This document shows positions 63,106 through 64,000 of a stretch of 64,000 nt of DNA, in pieces; position 1 is the first letter of the stretch, and every line of letters begins with the position of its first letter. Made by a program: the position numbers and the translations under genes. Below the pieces are notes generated by a model. That model worked only from the letters and a program-made list of their open reading frames with translations, ran no database searches and was not told where the DNA came from. This DNA comes from Pseudorasbora parva (lineage: Eukaryota; Chordata; Actinopteri; Cypriniformes; Gobionidae), in assembly GCF_024679245.1 (NCBI RefSeq), contig NC_090179.1, positions 8,433,327 to 8,497,326 on the forward strand, given 5' to 3'.

Positions 63106-64000
<895 letters not shown>

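Overview
This is vertebrate genomic DNA from a teleost fish, most likely a cyprinid. The evidence is split genes with GT/AG introns, long dinucleotide repeats, and a dense mix of L2 LINEs, DIRS, BEL/Pao and Ty3/Gypsy retroelements, Tc1/hAT transposons and palindromic MITEs of the kind abundant in carp-like fishes. No prokaryotic features are present. The species cannot be named from the sequence alone.

The one complete cellular gene is mmp28 (epilysin, a secreted matrix metalloproteinase) on the + strand. Eight exons between 4295 and 56317 join in phase to 1533 nt (510 aa). They encode a signal peptide, a propeptide with cysteine switch, a furin site (RKKR), a zinc metalloproteinase domain split over two exons, and a four-blade hemopexin domain closed by two cysteines. 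A GC-rich start region lies just upstream, and a candidate poly(A) signal lies about 470 nt past the stop. A second, unidentified coding-like block with plausible splice sites is on the - strand at 61098-61595.

Almost everything else is mobile DNA. Region 1-2316 is the 5' part of a decayed Ty3/Gypsy element. Region 2317-3740 is a hAT-like scrap and a tandem AT-rich repeat. Introns 1-2 hold microsatellites. Intron 3 (30.5 kb) carries several MITEs, a mariner-like pseudogene, a 22-bp minisatellite, a four-layer nest (Tc1-like element > solo LTR > BEL/Pao > foldback element), a 1.7-kb palindrome, an internally deleted DIRS element that keeps its inverted termini and internal complementary region, and an L2 LINE split by a second DIRS-like element. 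Introns 4-5 hold two copies of a large palindrome family (one split by a hAT, one by an element with a 9-bp duplication), L2 pieces and a nested TTAA-flanked MITE. Intron 7 holds a decayed Gypsy element and Tc1 remnants. Downstream of the gene are more MITEs, an L2 tail with an exact 9-bp duplication, and long TA and GA tracts.

The elements do not work together as a system. They record successive insertions into a gene that has stayed intact. The most unusual structures are the DIRS internal complementary region, the dated nest, and the kilobase-scale palindromes that would be transcribed within mmp28 pre-mRNA.
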